Part shown: positions 27,874-36,886 of the stretch, in pieces | Layout: each line of letters begins with the position of its first letter | Position numbering within the stretch: the first letter of the stretch is position 1 | Source of the DNA: an uncultured Pseudomonadales bacterium | GTDB taxonomy: Bacteria > Pseudomonadota > Gammaproteobacteria > Pseudomonadales > UBA7434 | DNA length: 64,000 bases | Direction of reading: 5' to 3' | Assembly (NCBI GenBank): GCA_943788835.1 | Contig: CALSRU010000005.1 | Span: forward strand, 85,343-149,342 | Notes under the pieces: generated by a model | The model's database searches: none | Told to the model about the DNA's origin: nothing | What the model saw: only the letters and a program-made list of their open reading frames with translations | Position numbers and translations under genes: made by a program

Positions 27874-28901
27874 ATATTAAAAAAAGCGTTAAAGTCTTAG
27901 AAGGATGTGATGGATCTAATCTCCCCGTCGAAGTGATGCAGTCAACACAGCCTATTTTATTAAAGGGCCTTGTTAAAGACTGGCCGGTGGTGAGTGCGGG
28001 GCAGCACTCCAAAGAAAAAGCGATTGAATATCTATTGCAGTTTTACAATAGCAAACCGATCGTTGCATTTTTAGCGGCACCTGAGAGCGAAGGCCGCTTG
28101 TTTTATAACGAAGATATGAGCGGTTTCAATTTTAAAGCGGTGCGAGGCAAGCTTGATGAGATTTTAGCGGAGCTGCTTAAATATGTAGGCAGCGAGTCAC
28201 ATGCGCTAGGTGATGTTAAAGTTCCCACTTGTTATGTTGGCTCAACTAACATCGATCATTGGTTTCCGGAGTTTAGACAGCATAATGATCTTGCGCTTGA
28301 GGCGTATGATCCGCTGGCCAGTATTTGGCTAGGTAATCAAAGTAAAATTGCGGCACATTACGATTTTCCGAGTAATATTGCTTGCTGCGTCGCCGGGCAT
28401 CGGCGCTTTACTTTGTTTCCACCTGAACAGTTAGGCAATTTATATGTGGGCCCCATCGATTTCACGCCAGCAGGGCAGGCAATCAGTTTGGTTGATTTTG
28501 ATCATCCTGATTATGAACAATATCCTAAGTTTCACGACGCTATCAAAGCGGCTCAAGTGGCCGAGCTTGAGCCCGGTGATGCACTCTATTTACCCAGCAT
28601 GTGGTGGCACCATGTTGAGTCCCTCGATGCCTTTAATATTTTGGTCAACTATTGGTGGCGCTCTACGCCGGAGTATACCGGCGCTCCGTTCGATGCATTG
28701 CTGCATGCTTTGTTGGCGTTTAAATCGTTGCCCGAAGAGCAGCGAGGCATTTGGCAGAATATGCTCAATTTTTATGTGTTTGATCATGAAAAAGAAAGCG
28801 TCGCGCATATACCTAAAGCGCGGCGTGGCGTGCTGGGTCCGTTGGATGAAAAGTTGGCTAAATCTATTCGCCAGCAGTTGAGCAATAATTTAAAAGATTA
28901 A
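27867..28901 (+). CDS. Cupin-like (JmjC/FIH-type, Cupin_8) Fe(II)/2-oxoglutarate oxygenase candidate
   Basis: A 344-residue cytoplasmic protein with the Cupin_8/JmjC-type fold. The N-terminal part has PILLKGLVKDWPVV, typical of the family. The iron-binding facial triad can be read as His164-x-Asp166 in AHYDFPSN and the distal His248/249 in SMWWHHVESL, the latter strikingly like FIH-type hydroxylases. EPGDALYLPSMWW and NYWWR are also characteristic. It overlaps the SapC gene by seven bases and is 27 bases before halogenase 2. This class hydroxylates proteins or small molecules; the target here is unknown. A complete triad suggests an active enzyme. Confidence 0.85.
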   Translation: MLNIKKSVKVLEGCDGSNLPVEVMQSTQPILLKGLVKDWPVVSAGQHSKEKAIEYLLQFYNSKPIVAFLAAPESEGRLFYNEDMSGFNFKAVRGKLDEILAELLKYVGSESHALGDVKVPTCYVGSTNIDHWFPEFRQHNDLALEAYDPLASIWLGNQSKIAAHYDFPSNIACCVAGHRRFTLFPPEQLGNLYVGPIDFTPAGQAISLVDFDHPDYEQYPKFHDAIKAAQVAELEPGDALYLPSMWWHHVESLDAFNILVNYWWRSTPEYTGAPFDALLHALLAFKSLPEEQRGIWQNMLNFYVFDHEKESVAHIPKARRGVLGPLDEKLAKSIRQQLSNNLKD

Positions 28902-28928
28902 GCGGCCTGCTAATTAGAAGGTTTGATG

Positions 28929-30410
28929 ATGAATAAAGTGAAAAAAGTAGTGGTTGTTGGAGGCGGCACGGCGGGCTGGATAACAGCTGCGTCGCTAGCC
29001 ACGTTGCTAGGAAAAAACTTTGAGCTTTGCTTGGTTGAATCCGAACAAATAGGTACGGTGGGGGTGGGTGAGGCGACTATTCCTACGTTATTTACTTTGC
29101 ACCAACTGCTAAAAATCAATGAGCAGGATTTTTTGACTGCTGTAAACGCGACTTTTAAGTTGGGTATCTCGTTTGAAAACTGGCGTAATGTTAATGAAGA
29201 TTACATTCATTCATTTGGCTGGACAGGCAAAGATTGTTGGGCCGCAGGTTTTCAGCACTTTTGGCTCAAGGGGAGGGAACGTGGAATAAGCACTGATTAT
29301 GGCGATTATTGTCCTGAGCTCATTGCGGCCAAGCTTAATAAGTTTGCGATCATGAAAGGTGAGGGCCTTAATTATGCCTATCATATCGATTCCGGGTTGT
29401 ACGCTAAGTTTTTGCGAGGCCTAGCCGAGAAAGGCGGTTGTAAGCGTATTGAAGGGAAAATCAATCATGTGGCTAGGAACGCCAATTCAGGTTTCATTGA
29501 GAGCGTAAAGCTTGAATCAGGCGAAGTGGTGCGCGGCGATTTATTTATTGATTGCAGTGGCTTTCGTGCGTTACTAATGGAAGAAGCATTAGAAACCGGC
29601 TATGAAGATTGGACGCATTGGTTGCCTTGCGATAGCGCAATTGCCATTCAGACCGAGTCGGTGCGAGCCCCAGTTCCTTACACGCGATCCATCGCGCGAG
29701 ACAGCGGTTGGCAGTGGCGCATACCGTTGCAGTCAAGAGTGGGTAACGGTTTGGTCTATAGCAGCCAATATCAGTCGGATGAAAACGCATTGCAAACGTT
29801 ACTAGGCAATATTGAAGGCGCAGTTCGTACCGAGCCAAATCCCATTAAGTTCACTACCGGTCAGCGCGCTCTGCATTGGAATAAAAACTGTGTGGCTGTA
29901 GGTTTGTCGGGCGGTTTTATTGAGCCGTTAGAGTCAACCAGTATTCATTTGATTCAGCGTGCAGTTATACGGCTTATGCAAATGTTCCCCTATGATGGTA
30001 TTCGCGACCCCGATGTTGCTGAATTTAACCGGCAAATGAAGCAGGAGACGGAGCATATTCGTGACTTTATTATTTTGCATTATCACGTCACTAATCGCAG
30101 AGATACCGATTTTTGGCGATATGTTAGCGGTATGTCTTTACCGGATTCGCTAGAGCATCGGATAGATTTGTTTAAGCAGACGGGGCGAGTATTTCAAATG
30201 CCGGACGAGTTATTTTCTGAGAATTCCTGGGTGCAAGTGATGTTGGGGCAGGGGGTTACGCCGGAGCAATATCACCCGATTGTTAACATGATGAGTGATC
30301 GCGAGCTTGAAGGTTTTTTGCACGAGATTAAACGCAACGTAAAAGCCAAGGTGGGCCAGTTGCCCGAGCACAGTGCCTTTATTAATCATTATTGCCGTGG
30401 CGCGTCCTAA
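28929..30410 (+). CDS. Flavin-dependent tryptophan halogenase-family protein (2 of 2)
   Basis: A second PrnA-like flavoprotein of about 493 residues. I start at the ATG at 28929, which has GAAGG seven bases upstream; the frame opens at 28923 with TTG-ATG-ATG. GGGTAGW lies near residue 12, GVGEATIPTL near 46, and the catalytic Lys in ATFK near 77. The intact halogenase motif WQWRIP is near 261-266 and IEPLEST carries the catalytic Glu. Unlike its upstream paralogue, all hallmark halogenase residues are conserved, so halogenating activity is more likely here. The two are clearly diverged, not a recent duplication. The gene ends the operon before a bidirectional terminator. Confidence 0.9.
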   Translation: MNKVKKVVVVGGGTAGWITAASLATLLGKNFELCLVESEQIGTVGVGEATIPTLFTLHQLLKINEQDFLTAVNATFKLGISFENWRNVNEDYIHSFGWTGKDCWAAGFQHFWLKGRERGISTDYGDYCPELIAAKLNKFAIMKGEGLNYAYHIDSGLYAKFLRGLAEKGGCKRIEGKINHVARNANSGFIESVKLESGEVVRGDLFIDCSGFRALLMEEALETGYEDWTHWLPCDSAIAIQTESVRAPVPYTRSIARDSGWQWRIPLQSRVGNGLVYSSQYQSDENALQTLLGNIEGAVRTEPNPIKFTTGQRALHWNKNCVAVGLSGGFIEPLESTSIHLIQRAVIRLMQMFPYDGIRDPDVAEFNRQMKQETEHIRDFIILHYHVTNRRDTDFWRYVSGMSLPDSLEHRIDLFKQTGRVFQMPDELFSENSWVQVMLGQGVTPEQYHPIVNMMSDRELEGFLHEIKRNVKAKVGQLPEHSAFINHYCRGAS

Positions 30411-30638
30411 AGCGCCATGTGGCTCGGCAAGAGATATCGGCAATAGATGGCAGCCTCGCGGCGAATCGTCTTTGCTCGAGGCTGCTGATTACGTTTATTG
30501 GTTTTATTGTTGATTGGCGATATTTGGTCCTATTTGGCCCTCTGTTGGGCAGGACTGCTGGCGCTTGCCAAGGCTGCATTTGCGTTTGATTATCTTGCCT
30601 AGCCTCGGAACAACGCCAAGGGTATTTTCTTTAACAAC

Positions 30639-30668
30639 AAAAAAGCCAAGCATCAGCTTGGCTTTTTT
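30639..30668. terminator. Bidirectional intrinsic terminator between convergent genes
   Basis: A seven-pair stem (30645-30651 with 30656-30662), loop ATCA, preceded by six A and followed by six T. It serves halogenase 2 on the plus strand and the GH16 lipoprotein gene on the minus strand. Confidence 0.9.
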
Positions 30669-30712
30669 GTTGCAGGTCACACAGTAGTAACCCTATGGTT
30701 CAGTTCCGTCAA

Positions 30713-33706
30713 TTAAGGAGCTGGGGGTGGAGCCGGAGCGATATGAATATTATCGATCTGAATGACACCGCCCTTAGCTGACTGCCAGCGAGGGAATATC
30801 ATGAGCTTGTCCCAGCGGCTTTTGTTCAGTCCGGCGAGCGGTCCTTCAAGCTTAAATGAGTAATGTGCCCATTGTCCTTCCGGCTTTCTCACGCCACCAA
30901 GGCCTGCAGATAAAGGAAGCTCCACGCCCGGCCCTTCAACTTTCATCAGCCAAGGCACACAGGATTCCGCGTTCGACACTATTTTGGCATCAAACTCCAG
31001 CGAGCCGCCCGCATAACTGCTGATGTCAGCCGATCCACCCACTATGTTTAAGCCGGTCACTGTGCCCGTGTTAGTTGTGTAGCTAAGCTGCAACACATCG
31101 CCATAGCCTGGATAGTCAGGGTCATTAGCGACTACATCTTCTTGGATGGCTCCGCCGCCACAGCAGTTAAAGAAGGTCCACGGAGTAACAGGCGTGTCTT
31201 CGTAAATTATTTCAGCACCTACAGAGGCAAAGGTGGGTGGCTGACTACCAAGCGGTGGAGGCGGTGGTGGTGGTTCGCCACCGTCTATCGTCCACTTAAT
31301 GTTATCCAGCTGTATGGTGGTGCCTTGTTGGCCAGGTGTGCCAAATGATGGGAATAAGACTAGTGGCGTGTTGACCTTACCGATATCTAGCCCTTTGAGA
31401 ATCGCCTCGGAAACTAAAATTTCATAGGTTTTCCATTCACCACCGGGCTCTACGCCAAGCAGGGTTTGGTCGCCCGTACCACACGGAAAGCGGCAGTCTA
31501 TTTTCCAAGTAAAGTCGGTGGTATCACCCTCTGTTACGCGCATATCAAAGATCAATTTACCGGCGATATAGGAGCGTAGGTCGTTGGTGACATTCGACTG
31601 GATATAGAAAAGACCATCCGTGCCTTTACCGTCATCAGCAAACTCGACTTCTAGCACTTTGGCTCGAGGTGCGCCGTCGGCATCTAAACCGTCTGCGAAT
31701 ACCTCTCTCCAGCGTACATGGTTATCGGTCTCGCCATCACTGTAATCCGTTTGGATGGTGGTATCCCAAGCGCGGATTCCATTGGTCCAGATAGGCGGTA
31801 CGCCGTCACCTGCCTCGTATTTAGCAGTTGCGTCGTAGGGGCCAAACACAACGAAAGCGTCGCCAAAATCGTTAGCGGCGGGCGGAGCTATGCCGCAGCC
31901 ATCCTCTGATGGGTTTGCGCAGACGATTTCTACGTTATCTAGCTGGATGTGAGCCTTGCTCTCTACCATAAGTCCGAAAAGTTTTGTGACTTCATCTGCC
32001 TTAAGGTCTGGAGCGATTTCATTGAGCTGCACGCTCAAGGTAGTCCATTGATCATGCGGAAGCTCGTCAAACGCAATTTCTTTTGAGCTAATGCCGGTTG
32101 CAGCGCATCGATCGTCTGGATCGGCGGTGTCCGCCACTAGCGCAGCCGTATCTTCCATAAAAATACTGAACATGGCTGGGTTCTCGACAGTGCCTAGATC
32201 CGTGTTGGCGCTATCAATATAAATGTCCATTTTAAGCTCGGCATTCCCCTGACCATCATCGCCCATGCCGTTCAGCGTTAAAGACTTTAGGGGCAGGCAA
32301 TCAGGATTATCTGTCAGTTCGTCATTATCGCAGTTAGGGATTTGGTCGGGTTGCGTGGGCTCAAAAGCAAAGCCGGCAGGCTCTGAGGTTTCAGTAACAA
32401 CGATATCCAAGACGTTGCCGTGACCGTCAGAGTTGTCGCTTGCAGTGGCTGCTTCATTGACTGAAACAACACCGTCAGGATCAATCATGGTTAGGTTCAT
32501 TTCATGCGCTAAGGGGTTGAGCCCGTCGCAAAAAAGCAGGTCGTTAACACCATTGTCAAACAACATCTGTGAGGCTACAAAGGCATCTTTGGCTTCAGGC
32601 ATTTCAACATCGGGGTTAATTGTGTTGGGCCCCGTCATTAATCCGCCGGCATCCAGCGTGCCTGCACAGCCGGCGCCCGTTGGGCTTTCTTCGCCATTCA
32701 CCATGCACTTAAATACGCGCACGAAGTCGACCTTCATCTCAGCTGGCCATACATTGCTGTTGTCTGGCGAATTGGCCGGGCCATTACCACCAATGGCTAA
32801 ATTCAATAGTATGTGGAAGTTCACATCGTACGGTGCGCCAGGTGCTGCTCTAACATAGCCGGTATCCTGACCGCCCCAATAGTAGCTGTAGTAGTGGTCC
32901 GCACCAATGGTTTGGTAGTGCTCGCCGTTTAAGTACCAGCGAATCTCATTGGCTTCCCATTCAATGGCATAGGTTTGCGGTTCAGTTACATCATTGACAA
33001 CCACGGCTCCTCTCGACTGCTGATTGGGGAACAGCATGCCATGCCAAATCGTGCCGCTGCTCTCATCTGACCCAAATACACCAACGCCAGGGTTGAAGGC
33101 CTCAAAAATATCAATCTCGCCGGTGCCGCCCCAGCCATTACCTTCGGCATCTTCGGCTATATAAGGCGAATCATCAGGGAGCATCCAGAATGCTGGCCAA
33201 AGGCCTAAGCCTTCAGGGGCCTGTATTCGCGCTTCGACACGACCATAAGTGAACGACATTTTCTCGATGCTGCGCATGCGTGCTGAAAAATAATTGCTGC
33301 CGCTTTTAGAGCCGCTAATGGTAAGTTGCCCGTCTGCCACCGTGGCATTTTGTGCCCGATAGTTTTGTAATTCAGCATTGCCCCAACCACCGCCGAGGCC
33401 AGTTTGGAATGACCACTTCGTAGGGTCGACCGAAGTCCCTTCAAATTCATCGCTCAATTGCGGTTGCAAGACCCATTCGCCGGCAATGTCTAAATCTGGG
33501 CCCGGGAATCCATCCTCTTGGGTCGGAATAGGTTGTCCGGGGACATTTTTGCAGCGATTTGTGGTGGCTGACGGCGTGCCGTCTTGCGCGATGACAGCGC
33601 TATCGCTGCCGCCTCCGCCGCCACAGCCCGATAACCCCACTAGCCCAACAATTGCGGCAGTCGTGCTGATCACGTGAAAAGGACGTTTAAAAAACTTTTT
33701 ATACAT
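30713..33706 (-). CDS. GH16 glucanase lipoprotein with three C-terminal carbohydrate-binding-like modules
   Basis: A 997-residue secreted lipoprotein. The signal peptide has lipobox LSGC, with the lipidated Cys at residue 28 followed by a Gly-rich stretch. The GH16 domain (about 80-335) starts at PQLSDEFEG. The catalytic motif is EIDIFE, with Glu197 as nucleophile and Glu202 as acid/base. Three successive modules (about 370-600, 615-815 and 840-990) each end with an IQLDN or IQIDN strand and resemble the ExoP-type galactose-binding-like domain. A run of seven prolines links the second and third. It probably sits on the outer membrane and cuts beta-glucan for the adjacent TonB receptor. Its GH16 domain is not closely similar to that at 20.5-21.9 kb, suggesting different cleavage roles. 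Confidence 0.9.
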   Translation of the reverse strand: MYKKFFKRPFHVISTTAAIVGLVGLSGCGGGGGSDSAVIAQDGTPSATTNRCKNVPGQPIPTQEDGFPGPDLDIAGEWVLQPQLSDEFEGTSVDPTKWSFQTGLGGGWGNAELQNYRAQNATVADGQLTISGSKSGSNYFSARMRSIEKMSFTYGRVEARIQAPEGLGLWPAFWMLPDDSPYIAEDAEGNGWGGTGEIDIFEAFNPGVGVFGSDESSGTIWHGMLFPNQQSRGAVVVNDVTEPQTYAIEWEANEIRWYLNGEHYQTIGADHYYSYYWGGQDTGYVRAAPGAPYDVNFHILLNLAIGGNGPANSPDNSNVWPAEMKVDFVRVFKCMVNGEESPTGAGCAGTLDAGGLMTGPNTINPDVEMPEAKDAFVASQMLFDNGVNDLLFCDGLNPLAHEMNLTMIDPDGVVSVNEAATASDNSDGHGNVLDIVVTETSEPAGFAFEPTQPDQIPNCDNDELTDNPDCLPLKSLTLNGMGDDGQGNAELKMDIYIDSANTDLGTVENPAMFSIFMEDTAALVADTADPDDRCAATGISSKEIAFDELPHDQWTTLSVQLNEIAPDLKADEVTKLFGLMVESKAHIQLDNVEIVCANPSEDGCGIAPPAANDFGDAFVVFGPYDATAKYEAGDGVPPIWTNGIRAWDTTIQTDYSDGETDNHVRWREVFADGLDADGAPRAKVLEVEFADDGKGTDGLFYIQSNVTNDLRSYIAGKLIFDMRVTEGDTTDFTWKIDCRFPCGTGDQTLLGVEPGGEWKTYEILVSEAILKGLDIGKVNTPLVLFPSFGTPGQQGTTIQLDNIKWTIDGGEPPPPPPPLGSQPPTFASVGAEIIYEDTPVTPWTFFNCCGGGAIQEDVVANDPDYPGYGDVLQLSYTTNTGTVTGLNIVGGSADISSYAGGSLEFDAKIVSNAESCVPWLMKVEGPGVELPLSAGLGGVRKPEGQWAHYSFKLEGPLAGLNKSRWDKLMIFPRWQSAKGGVIQIDNIHIAPAPPPAP

Positions 33707-34345
33707 AGTGACTTACCGCCTTGGGGTATTTCCAAAAATGATGTCTTAGCGTAAAGATACGGATTAAAGGGTTACCAAGATCACAGGTTTTCTTGGCATC
33801 AATTCTCAAAATTATATTTTTTCAAAAAGAGTTAAGCGTGGTTTGTGGCTCAAAGAAACTGGTTGTTAAGGTGCCTCTGGTACAGCCTATGACCGCTGTG
33901 TAAGTAACAAGTGCCGTAACTTTTCTATTAAGCACTTGATTGATCGTGATTTGAATGGCATGCAAGACAAACGTGCCTGTACAAGCGATAAACGGAGCGT
34001 CGATTAGTAAAAATCCCAGAATATGAGTACGCCGTGCGCAAGGGGTGTTTTTCCGAGATTTTGAGCGCTGATTTTCTATTGGATTATTGCAAAGGCAGGG
34101 ACGTGGTTGCAGTTGGATACATTGGGGCTAGTTATCGCCTCTGTTGGGGCGCCACAAGTCTCTAGGCCTGATCAAAAAACACCCGATCAGGGCCTGTAAT
34201 AAGGGAGGCTTATTCGGACTTTCTGCTAGATCTGCGAGGGACGCTGCGTTTTCGTTTTTCGTACAGATAATTAACTTGTGGCGGGTTGGTGCCAGCGGTT
34301 ATCCTTCAATGAGTCGATTAATAATTCATTCTCCAGGAGTACATT
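33707..34345. other. 640-base divergent intergenic region
   Basis: It separates the GH16 lipoprotein gene (minus) from the aldehyde dehydrogenase gene (plus). An imperfect stem (34164-34173 with 34185-34195, one bulged G) lacks a T run. An open frame across 34144-34449 overlaps the dehydrogenase start and looks like noise. No regulator gene or clear operator was recognised. Confidence 0.4.
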
Positions 34346-35806
34346 ATGAATGCGCCCGCTCAGATTCAATCGCAGGAAGATATTGCCGGCCCAATGAATG
34401 CGGTGCTGAGTATGCAGCGCAAGGATTATTTAAAAGAGGGCGCAGTTAGCGCAGAAGTGCGTATTGACCGGCTGGAGCGTGGCATTGACGTAACTCTCAA
34501 GTATCAGGATAAGCTAGTAGAGGCGCTTAACACCGATTTTAGCTGCCGATCTCGCGAAGTTTCGCTACTTACTGATGTTGCCTCATCGGTCTTGCCTATG
34601 CAGCATGCGAAGAAGCACTTGCGCAGTTGGATGAAGGCAGAAAAGCGTCCTACGATGTTTCCGCTCAACTTGCTGGGTGGACGTTCTAGCATTGAGTATC
34701 AGCCACTCGGTGTGGTGGGCGTCATTTCACCGTGGAATTTCCCAGTCAACCTCACCATGGGGCCTTTGGCCAATATTTTGGCAGCGGGTAACCGTGCCAT
34801 GATTAAACCGTCTGAGTTTACGCCAGCCACTTCTGCTGTTATGGCTGAAATGGTTGAGGAGGCCTGGGATGAAAAAGAAGTGGCCATTTTTGATGGTGGC
34901 CCAGAAGTCGGTCAGGCGTTTTCAGGTTTAGCGTTCGATCACTTACTGTTTACCGGAGCAACCTCTGTGGCGCGACATATCATGGCGGCTGCGGCGCGCA
35001 ATTTAGTGCCGGTAACCCTCGAGCTGGGCGGCAAGTCGCCGGTGATTATTTCGCGTACTGCTGACATTGAAAAAAGCATTGGCCGCATCATGATGGGTAA
35101 AACGCTCAATGCGGGGCAGATATGTCTGGCTCCCGATTACCTGTTAGTGCCTGAAGAGAAGTTATCGGAGGTGATTGCTGCGTGCAAGCAAGCAGTTGCT
35201 CAGATGTACCCCACCATGCTGACGAATGCTGATTACACGTCGATGATCAACGATCGCCACTTCGAGCGGCTGAATGGGTATTTAGATGAGGCTGTTGAGC
35301 GTGGTAATGAGGTAATGGCGCTGCAGCCCGCCGGTGAGGATTTTAGCCAGCAGCAAGGCACTAGAAAAATACCGCCTACGCTCATCATCGAGCCGGCTGA
35401 TGACTCGAAAGTGATGCAGGAAGAATTATTTGGTCCGCTGTTGCCGATCAAGACCTATAAGCAGTTTGATGAGACGATTAATTTTGTTAATGCCAATCCT
35501 CGACCGCTAGCGGCTTACTACTTTGGAGAAGACCATGAAGAGGAAAAAGCGGTGTTGACGCGCACCACGTCGGGGGGCGCCTGTATCAACGACGTGATCA
35601 TGCATATCGCGCAAGAGGAGCTACCCTTTGGCGGTGTGGGCCCAAGTGGCATGGGGGCTTATCACGGCCATTCAGGTTTTAAGACTTTTAGTCATGCGAA
35701 ATCCATTTATAGGCAATCCAAGTTGAACGTCGCCAAGTTGGCCGGTATGTTACCGCCCTACGGAAAGGCCACCGAAAGTACGATTAAAATGCAGTTAAAA
35801 AAATAG
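34346..35806 (+). CDS. Aldehyde dehydrogenase, coniferyl-aldehyde-dehydrogenase-like
   Basis: NAD(P)-dependent oxidation of an aldehyde to the acid. The 486-residue protein has the full ALDH fold: SPWNFP with the oxyanion Asn131, IKPSEFTP for cofactor binding, FTGATSVARHIM, the general base Glu226 in LELGGKSP and the catalytic Cys260 in NAGQICLAPDY. Its overall sequence, including LLGGRSSIEYQPLGVVG and the C-terminal GMGAYHGHSGF, resembles the coniferyl aldehyde dehydrogenase group, whose members act on aromatic or medium-chain aldehydes. AGGAG lies six bases before the ATG. It is a single-gene unit with a strong terminator. The link to the neighbouring carbohydrate island is unclear. Confidence 0.88.
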   Translation: MNAPAQIQSQEDIAGPMNAVLSMQRKDYLKEGAVSAEVRIDRLERGIDVTLKYQDKLVEALNTDFSCRSREVSLLTDVASSVLPMQHAKKHLRSWMKAEKRPTMFPLNLLGGRSSIEYQPLGVVGVISPWNFPVNLTMGPLANILAAGNRAMIKPSEFTPATSAVMAEMVEEAWDEKEVAIFDGGPEVGQAFSGLAFDHLLFTGATSVARHIMAAAARNLVPVTLELGGKSPVIISRTADIEKSIGRIMMGKTLNAGQICLAPDYLLVPEEKLSEVIAACKQAVAQMYPTMLTNADYTSMINDRHFERLNGYLDEAVERGNEVMALQPAGEDFSQQQGTRKIPPTLIIEPADDSKVMQEELFGPLLPIKTYKQFDETINFVNANPRPLAAYYFGEDHEEEKAVLTRTTSGGACINDVIMHIAQEELPFGGVGPSGMGAYHGHSGFKTFSHAKSIYRQSKLNVAKLAGMLPPYGKATESTIKMQLKK

Positions 35807-35818
35807 TTTTTATCGAGC

Positions 35819-35848
35819 AAAAAAAGGAGCCTAGGGCTCCTTTTTTTT
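35819..35848. terminator. Bidirectional intrinsic terminator
   Basis: A six-pair G/C-rich stem (35826-35831 with 35835-35840), preceded by seven A and followed by eight T. It lies between the convergent aldehyde dehydrogenase and fatty acid hydroxylase genes. Confidence 0.92.
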
Positions 35849-35889
35849 GTCAGTCATTAAAGTGAGATAATCATAGAAGTTTTGTTTAA

Positions 35890-36699
35890 TTATTTGTAGG
35901 TAGGGTAAGAAAATAATACCGCCAACTTTTTTTTAATGCCTTTGGTGTGAAAAGCGGTAGTGAGCATATGTTTCCATTGGTGAAAGCTAATGGTTAAGAC
36001 GTTATTGGTATAAATTTGTCCACGGATGCCGTAACGACAAGGGTCGCGTGGGTCTTCGTCAACAAAGCTGCCAAATAGCCGGTCCCAGATGATGAGAACA
36101 CCGCCAAAGTTTTTGTCGATGTACTGGGTGTTTACTGAGTGATGAACGCGGTGGTGTGATGGCGTGTTAAAAATCAGCTCAAGTTTGCCAAGCTTGCCCA
36201 CGGCTTGTGTATGAACGAAAAATTGGTAAGCAAGATTTAGTGCCACGACGGCGAATACAGTCAATGGATCGAACCCTAAGATAATCATAGGCATCCAAAA
36301 TAACCACATGCCGGCAAGAGGGTACGTGATGCTTTGCCTAAATGCGGTTGAAAAATTGAGTCGCGTTGAGCTGTGATGAACAACATGTGCTGCCCACATC
36401 CAATGGATATGGTGCGAGGCTTTATGAAACCAATAGTACAAAAAGTCTTGTAAGACGAATGCAAACAGTACGCTTTTTATGTCTATTTGGATATCGAATA
36501 TACGGTACTGGTACAGCCAGTAAAAAGCAGGCATTAAAATTAATAAGGCGATTGCGTCAGCGCCTTGATGCATTAAAGCTAGTGCGCCGTTGGTGAGGCT
36601 GTCTTTAACATCGTAAAGAGGGCGTCGCCGAGCGAATTCGACTGCAACGAAGAGAAGGAAAATTGGGCTTAGGGCTAATAAAATAAGTTCAATATTCAT
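35890..36699 (-). CDS. Sterol desaturase / fatty acid hydroxylase superfamily membrane protein
   Basis: A 269-residue integral membrane di-iron oxygenase candidate. The three histidine clusters of the superfamily are present: HKASHH at residues 92-97, HVVHH at 105-109 and HHRVHH at 182-187, so the metal site looks complete. Hydrophobic segments near residues 1-20, 45-65, 75-92 and 130-165 fit a multi-span protein. The substrate could be a fatty acid, sterol-like lipid, carotenoid or ether lipid; the sequence does not decide. It is transcribed divergently from the cardiolipin synthase gene, 187 bases away, which fits a shared role in membrane lipids but proves nothing. Confidence 0.85.
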   Translation of the reverse strand: MNIELILLALSPIFLLFVAVEFARRRPLYDVKDSLTNGALALMHQGADAIALLILMPAFYWLYQYRIFDIQIDIKSVLFAFVLQDFLYYWFHKASHHIHWMWAAHVVHHSSTRLNFSTAFRQSITYPLAGMWLFWMPMIILGFDPLTVFAVVALNLAYQFFVHTQAVGKLGKLELIFNTPSHHRVHHSVNTQYIDKNFGGVLIIWDRLFGSFVDEDPRDPCRYGIRGQIYTNNVLTISFHQWKHMLTTAFHTKGIKKKLAVLFSYPTYK

Positions 36700-36886
36700 A
36701 GTTTTAACAGGGCGTTAAGTGCTTTTTAAGGTTGAGTCGCTTGGGTCTTGTTTGAATTATAGGGGCCTTTTCAAGCCTGCTTGCGCAGCCCCAGGCTCGC
36801 TAAAAATCTCTTGTCCGTGCTAATGTACGATACGATATGCTGTGGCATACTGTCCACTCAATAAATAATTAGCGAGCAGTGCTATC

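Noticed and set aside
34144..34449. A 101-codon frame spanning the aldehyde dehydrogenase start
   Set aside because: It overlaps the well-supported dehydrogenase start, which has AGGAG, and encodes nothing recognisable.
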